From positions 1 to 9,647 of the forward strand of contig JAHELO010000039.1 in NCBI GenBank assembly GCA_024644145.1: a DNA stretch of 9,647 bases. Reading direction: 5' to 3'. The notes under the pieces are model-generated. The model was not told where the DNA came from. It saw nothing but the letters and a program-made list of their open reading frames with translations, and ran no database searches. Position 1 is the first letter of the stretch. Every line of letters begins with the position of its first letter. This DNA comes from Christiangramia sp. (GTDB lineage: Bacteria > Bacteroidota > Bacteroidia > Flavobacteriales > Flavobacteriaceae). The position numbers were made by a program, and so were the translations under genes. Below, one piece after another: positions 6,414-9,647 of the stretch.

Positions 6414-8036
6414 TTAATCGATCACTATTATTCCTGCAAGATACACGATCTCTACAAGTTCATCGTCCTCATATTTTTCTTCCAGGATCAAACCTATTCC
6501 GGGAGCGTAATATTTTAATTCGTATACACCCTCTTCAAAGGGATTTACATCCTGCGTCACCAGTACATTTTCAAAGGTTCCCATCTCAATGGTTACGGTT
6601 TCGTTCAGTGCAACAACAATGGCGTAATCTTCAGCTTCGCCTTCATACCATTCCTGGTAATAGAGGTCTCCAACCTCCGGATTACCAGGTATCCAATAAC
6701 CTGGTAAGGCACCGTCTATTCCAGCTTCCCAGGAACCTTCATTATCAATAAAATTCCCTTCATCATCAAAATTTTTCGAATCTTCGCCAAAATACCATAG
6801 GTTTCCGTCGTCATCCTGGGCAAGCCAGTCATCTGTATCTTCAATTATCACCCCATCTTCTTCTACATAATCTCTCTGGATGATAGTGTTAATACCCATA
6901 ACTACCTTAGTTTCCAATCTGCGTTCAATTACAATAACTTCAGAAGGTTCATCAGGTACTTCTCCGTCTTCCAGTTCAAATCCCACATATTCATAGATTA
7001 GTCCCGTCGCGGGACCGTAGTAAGGATTGGTGATATTGGTAGGATTAGAGAATTGTGCCTCAGAAACATCGGGCAGTTCGTCTGGTACCTCGCCATTCCC
7101 CTCTCCACTGTCTTCACAGTTGAAGTATATGTGTTCATAATCCACGTTTTCTTCCCCATCAAAAAGATCCATAATATCTTCCCGGCTTAAGCTACCGCTA
7201 ATTTCCATTTCTTCATCTATCTCATATAATCCTTCCCACGGTAGCAATGTTATGGTATATTGAATATATTCTTCATCATCGTCAAAGGCAGCCAGATCTG
7301 GTAAGGCGATACATAAAGGTTCGGCGAAATTATCTCCCTGCTCATTAATACCGGTCTTGTTAATTTCATCGGTATAAATTGAGATTCCATTAATTGAAAC
7401 ATCAATGGAATATCGGGCAGGATAATGCCTGCCTGAATCTGAGCAATAATTTGCAAAGAAGCAATATTCTATGATCGGGATCGCATCAAGTTCAAAAAAC
7501 AGGTAACCATATTCATTCACATCACGATTATCGTAGCATAGTACAGGTACGTCTATATAAGGTTTAGTTCCCGCTTTAAGTTCAATATCTATGGGAAGCG
7601 GGTCGCTAGAATATAGGGCCATAGCCCCACCGGTTTTTGGAGCAAGCCATAAAAGGTCTCCACCGGCATTATGTACAGAGAAATGATCCAGGGAATAATC
7701 GCCGGGAACTAATTCAAGCTCGGGTGCGTATTGGGTAAATAACTGATTACTGGCCAGGTCTAGTCTAAAAGGCGCTTCGCTGCTACCTACAATATCGGTA
7801 CCGTCCTGAGAAAGGATGATCTCTACAAAAAACGGCGTATCATCTGAACATTCCGGAATATCGGCTATAGATTGTCTTTGCAGAGATTGCCGGGTAAGGT
7901 CCTGAATGATCATGTTAAAAGATAAGGTGGCTACCTCTTCGGGTGGGATCAACTGCTGTTCGTCCTTGCTACATGAAGAAAGAGCAAGTGTGGCTATACA
8001 TAAGTATATCCAGGTAGTTTTTAAATTTTTCATCAT
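6414..8036 (-). CDS. large acidic lipoprotein, probably surface-exposed, two-part
   Basis: A 540-residue lipoprotein. The signal sequence MMKNLKTTWIYLCIATLALSSC ends in a lipobox LSSC with the lipidated cysteine at 22. The following SKDEQQ resembles the charged lipoprotein export signal that sends flavobacterial lipoproteins to the outer face of the outer membrane. Residues about 35-310 form an unassigned beta-rich region with several cysteines (63, 167, 192, 198, 242, 307). A flexible acidic linker, EDSGEGNGEVPDELPD, leads to a conserved C-terminal domain at about 328-521. Its marks are NPTNITNPYYGPATGLIYEY, DWLAQDDDGNLWYFGED (403-419), GSWEAGIDGALPG (434-446), and KYYAPGIGLILEE. I recognise this domain as recurring in secreted proteins of several phyla without a known function. 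The whole protein is very rich in Asp and Glu, which would suit metal binding. Two adjacent ATGs allow a start one codon later. Confidence 0.8.
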   Translation of the reverse strand: MMKNLKTTWIYLCIATLALSSCSKDEQQLIPPEEVATLSFNMIIQDLTRQSLQRQSIADIPECSDDTPFFVEIILSQDGTDIVGSSEAPFRLDLASNQLFTQYAPELELVPGDYSLDHFSVHNAGGDLLWLAPKTGGAMALYSSDPLPIDIELKAGTKPYIDVPVLCYDNRDVNEYGYLFFELDAIPIIEYCFFANYCSDSGRHYPARYSIDVSINGISIYTDEINKTGINEQGDNFAEPLCIALPDLAAFDDDEEYIQYTITLLPWEGLYEIDEEMEISGSLSREDIMDLFDGEENVDYEHIYFNCEDSGEGNGEVPDELPDVSEAQFSNPTNITNPYYGPATGLIYEYVGFELEDGEVPDEPSEVIVIERRLETKVVMGINTIIQRDYVEEDGVIIEDTDDWLAQDDDGNLWYFGEDSKNFDDEGNFIDNEGSWEAGIDGALPGYWIPGNPEVGDLYYQEWYEGEAEDYAIVVALNETVTIEMGTFENVLVTQDVNPFEEGVYELKYYAPGIGLILEEKYEDDELVEIVYLAGIIVID

Positions 8037-8102
8037 TAATGGGTTTAAAGAAATTGGTAACTCCTTTAGATAAACCTGAGGAAAGAGCTATGCGCATAAA
8101 TA

Positions 8103-8129
8103 GCTGAATTTAAAATTAGAGAATTCAGC
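8103..8129 (-). promoter_or_regulatory. 8-bp inverted repeat in the lipoprotein leader
   Basis: GCTGAATT (8103-8110) and AATTCAGC (8122-8129) are perfect inverted arms around an 11-nt loop. If transcription starts near 8180, this hairpin sits mid-way along a leader of about 140 nt. It has no T-run and is not a terminator. An operator or mRNA-stabilising role is possible. Confidence 0.3.
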
Positions 8130-8185
8130 AGTGAAAACTATTAGGTAAAAACCCTGATTTTTGAAGGAGGTATGAGCTGAGGGGG

Positions 8186-8193
8186 CAAATGTA
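8186..8193 (-). promoter_or_regulatory. candidate -7 promoter element for the lipoprotein gene
   Basis: On the minus strand this reads TACATTTG, an exact match to TAnnTTTG. It lies just past the tRNA terminator and about 150 bp ahead of the lipoprotein start. The -33 region falls in the A-run of the terminator (T-run on the sense strand) without a clear TTTG. It implies independent transcription of the lipoprotein with a long leader. Confidence 0.45.
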
Positions 8194-8204
8194 TTTTGAG
8201 GAAT

Positions 8205-8235
8205 AAAAAAAGCCGACTTAAAAAAGTCGGCTTTT
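8205..8235 (-). terminator. intrinsic terminator of tRNA-Leu
   Basis: A 12-bp stem (8208-8219 with 8224-8235, core AGCCGACTT / AAGTCGGCT) with a 4-nt A loop begins 5 bases after the CCA end. On the minus strand it is followed by a run of seven T's, giving a textbook Rho-independent terminator. A:T pairs extend the stem on both sides. Confidence 0.9.
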
Positions 8236-8239
8236 CGTT

Positions 8240-8324
8240 TGGTGCGGGCGAAAGGACTCGAACCTTCACACCTTGCGGCACTAGATCCTAAGTCTAGCGT
8301 GTCTACCAATTCCACCACGCCCGC
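8240..8324 (-). tRNA. tRNA-Leu, anticodon UAG
   Basis: A class II (long variable arm) tRNA that reads CUA and other CUN leucine codons. The acceptor stem GCGGGCG pairs perfectly with CGCCCGC. The D arm is GTGGAATTGGTAGACAC. The anticodon arm is CTAGA-CTTAGGA-TCTAG with anticodon TAG (plus-strand 8288-8290). The variable arm is TGCCGCAAGGTGT. The T arm GAAGG-TTCGAGT-CCTTT includes one G-U pair. The discriminator base is A, as leucyl-tRNA synthetase requires, and CCA is encoded (8242-8240). It is transcribed alone, with its own promoter upstream and a strong terminator downstream. The precursor has a leader of roughly 55-60 nt that would be removed by RNase P. Confidence 0.97.
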
Positions 8325-8333
8325 ATTTTAAAA

Positions 8334-8385
8334 ATTTACAACACTTAGGACTCGTTGTAAATCCCTGCTTAATTACCTAAGCGGG
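8334..8385 (-). promoter_or_regulatory. structured leader of pre-tRNA-Leu with two hairpins
   Basis: In transcript order, the first hairpin (8385-8363) has stem GCTTA/TAAGC plus three outer C:G pairs around one bulged base. The second (8362-8334) has a perfect 9-bp stem ATTTACAAC / GTTGTAAAT with an 11-nt loop GAGTCCTAAGT. The loop contains TCCTAAGT, exactly complementary to ACTTAGGA in the tRNA's own anticodon arm (8293-8286). CTTAGG recurs in the first hairpin (8381-8376). The second hairpin ends 9 bases before the mature tRNA. If transcription starts near 8381, the outer pairs of the first hairpin may lie outside the RNA. Confidence 0.5.
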
Positions 8386-8387
8386 TG

Positions 8388-8417
8388 CAAATATAAATAT
8401 AAGTTTTAAAAATCAAA
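8388..8417 (-). promoter_or_regulatory. promoter of tRNA-Leu
   Basis: On the minus strand TTTG (8417-8414) and TATATTTG (8395-8388) are separated by 18 bp, matching the Bacteroidota -33/-7 promoter pattern at both elements. Transcription should start near 8381, some 57 nt before the mature tRNA 5' end. This is the best promoter match in the window. Confidence 0.8.
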
Positions 8418-8498
8418 CAGGGAAGCGAGGAAATATTCAAAAAATTTTCCGGTAGAAATACGATGCTTTTTTAAAGTCTTAATAATCAAAAAACTACG

Positions 8499-8549
8499 CT
8501 TTCAGAAATTTTATCTTTTTTCAAAATGAGCGGTTTGTTTTTCTGAAAG
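8499..8549. repeat. 10-bp perfect inverted repeat with a 31-nt spacer
   Basis: CTTTCAGAAA (8499-8508) and TTTCTGAAAG (8540-8549) are exact inverted copies. The spacer includes a smaller inverted pair, ATTTT (8508-8512) with AAAAT (8523-8527). The repeat lies in the divergent spacer between tRNA-Leu and the dipeptidase, 68 bp before the dipeptidase ATG and upstream of its likely promoter. It could be a paired protein-binding site or a fold in an unannotated transcript. Confidence 0.45.
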
Positions 8550-8587
8550 ACAAATCTATGCTATTTAGTTTTCCAATGATATCTTAT

Positions 8588-8595
8588 TAACTTTA
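8588..8595 (+). promoter_or_regulatory. candidate -7 promoter element for the M20 dipeptidase
   Basis: TAACTTTA matches TAnnTTTG at all but the final base and lies 21 bp before the ATG at 8617, a usual spacing for flavobacterial genes with very short leaders. No good -33 TTTG is present at the expected place. Confidence 0.35.
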
Positions 8596-8616
8596 CGGAA
8601 ATTTGAAACGAAGTAA

Positions 8617-9647
8617 ATGGATTCAATTAAGGATTATTTAGATAAGAATAAAGACAGATTTGTAGATGAATTGGTGGAGTTGCTAAAGCTCCCTTCAATT
8701 TCTGCAGATCCTGCCTATAAACAGGATATGCTTAAAACAGCAGAGGCGGTGAAGGAAAGACTATTGGAAGCTGGTTGTGATCTGGCCGAGGTTTCACCCA
8801 CACCGGGTCATCCTGTGGTGTATGCAGAAAAGATTATAGATAAAAATTTGCCTACCGTCCTGGTATATGGGCATTATGATGTGCAACCACCAGATCCGCT
8901 GGATCTATGGGATTCACCCCCATTTGAACCGGTGATTAAGGAAACGAAGATACATCCCGAAGGTGCGATCTTTGCCAGAGGTGCCTGTGATGATAAAGGC
9001 CAGATGTATATGCATGTAAAAGCTTTGGAGTATATGACCACGAACAATGAACTCCCCTGTAACGTAAAGTTTATGATAGAAGGTGAGGAAGAAGTGGGTA
9101 GTGAGCATCTTGACTGGTTTATCAAGGAAAATAAAGAAAAACTCCAGAACGATGTGATTCTGATTTCAGATACAGGAATGATCTCTAAAGACACACCCTC
9201 TATCACTACTGGACTTCGCGGGCTATCTTATGTAGAAGTGGAGGTAACCGGCGCCAATCGTGATCTGCATTCGGGATTGTATGGCGGCGCTGTGGCTAAT
9301 CCTCTGAATATTTTGAGTGAAATGATCGCCTCATTGACCGATGAGAATAACCATATCACTATCCCTGGTTTTTATGACAATGTGGAAAACCTGAGTGACG
9401 AGGAACGTTCTAAAATGGCCGAAGCTCCTTTTAGCCTTGATGAATACAAGGAAAAGCTGGATATTAAAGATGTGCATGGTGAAGAAGGTTATTCTACCCT
9501 GGAAAGAGGCTCTATACGACCAACATTAGATGTAAATGGGATGTGGGGAGGATATATAGGTGAAGGGGCAAAGACCGTATTGCCGTCTAAAGCTTATGCG
9601 AAAATATCCATGCGTTTGGTGCCAGACCAGGACTGGAAAGAGATCAC
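8617..9647 (+). CDS. M20 family dipeptidase (CNDP2/PepV-like), 3' end outside the window
   Basis: A cytosolic two-zinc metallopeptidase that splits dipeptides or similar small peptides. The first 343 residues are present, out of about 460 typical for the family, and the frame is open to the right edge. There is no signal peptide. Zinc and catalytic residues appear in order: H86 and D88 in VYGHYDVQPP; D125 in RGACDDKGQ (bridging); E158 (general base) and E159 in IEGEEEVGS; D185 in ISDTGM. DLHSGLYGG carries H218, the residue contributed across the dimer, followed by NPLN, the signature of the carnosinase-like subgroup. The last zinc-binding histidine lies beyond the window. The start ATG is followed directly by the usual N-terminal helix, DYLDKNKDRFVDELVELLKLPSIS. 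It is a different M20 branch from the secreted enzyme at 1043. It would complete peptide breakdown inside the cell. Confidence 0.92.
   Translation, partial: MDSIKDYLDKNKDRFVDELVELLKLPSISADPAYKQDMLKTAEAVKERLLEAGCDLAEVSPTPGHPVVYAEKIIDKNLPTVLVYGHYDVQPPDPLDLWDSPPFEPVIKETKIHPEGAIFARGACDDKGQMYMHVKALEYMTTNNELPCNVKFMIEGEEEVGSEHLDWFIKENKEKLQNDVILISDTGMISKDTPSITTGLRGLSYVEVEVTGANRDLHSGLYGGAVANPLNILSEMIASLTDENNHITIPGFYDNVENLSDEERSKMAEAPFSLDEYKEKLDIKDVHGEEGYSTLERGSIRPTLDVNGMWGGYIGEGAKTVLPSKAYAKISMRLVPDQDWKEI

Noticed and set aside
6410..6751. Plus-strand 113-codon frame inside the lipoprotein gene
   Set aside because: It is an antisense shadow of the lipoprotein's conserved C-terminal domain; its own product is low-complexity without a recognisable fold.
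8088..8318. Minus-strand 76-codon frame beginning MVELVDTLDLGSSAARCEGSSPF
   Set aside because: It is the familiar spurious translation of a tRNA-Leu gene; the frame reads through the tRNA and its terminator.

Overview
The window reads as chromosomal DNA of a marine-type flavobacterium (Bacteroidota, family Flavobacteriaceae). The reasons are its AT-rich spacers, promoters of the TTTG / TAnnTTTG type, the near absence of Shine-Dalgarno sequences, a lipoprotein with a flavobacterial-looking acidic signal after its cysteine, and protein families typical of that group. No mobile element, CRISPR array or rRNA is visible. Species-level identity cannot be read from the sequence.

Layout, left to right: a CAT-family acetyltransferase (208-843, +); a secreted M20 metallopeptidase of the glutamate carboxypeptidase type (1043-2347, +), followed 50 bp later by an SRPBCC/AHSA1-like protein (2398-2838, +); a two-helix membrane miniprotein (3016-3201, +). 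Facing these is a two-gene minus-strand unit: a small secreted protein (5228-5695) and, 18 bp downstream, a TPR - transmembrane - class III nucleotide cyclase (3362-5209). Then a secreted 138-residue protein (5909-6325, +) converges on a large surface-type lipoprotein (6414-8036, -) across a shared terminator. A tRNA-Leu(UAG) with its own promoter, structured leader and terminator follows (8240-8324, -). A cytosolic-type M20 dipeptidase (8617 onward, +) runs off the right edge.

Most of this is ordinary housekeeping or accessory content with little functional linkage between units. The clearest functional pair is the cyclase and its small secreted neighbour: the cyclase keeps all residues needed to make cAMP, and the pairing suggests that an extracytoplasmic signal is read by the TPR region and turned into a cyclic nucleotide inside the cell. 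The most unusual nucleotide-level signal is in the tRNA-Leu leader. The loop of a 9-bp leader hairpin is perfectly complementary to 8 nt of the tRNA's own anticodon arm, covering the whole anticodon loop, and a third copy of the motif lies further upstream. This could be an RNA switch or chance, and comparative data would decide.

No stretch above 300 bases lacks a gene or RNA. The longest spacer (8325-8616, 292 bp) holds the tRNA leader and promoter, a 10-bp inverted repeat and a candidate promoter for the dipeptidase.
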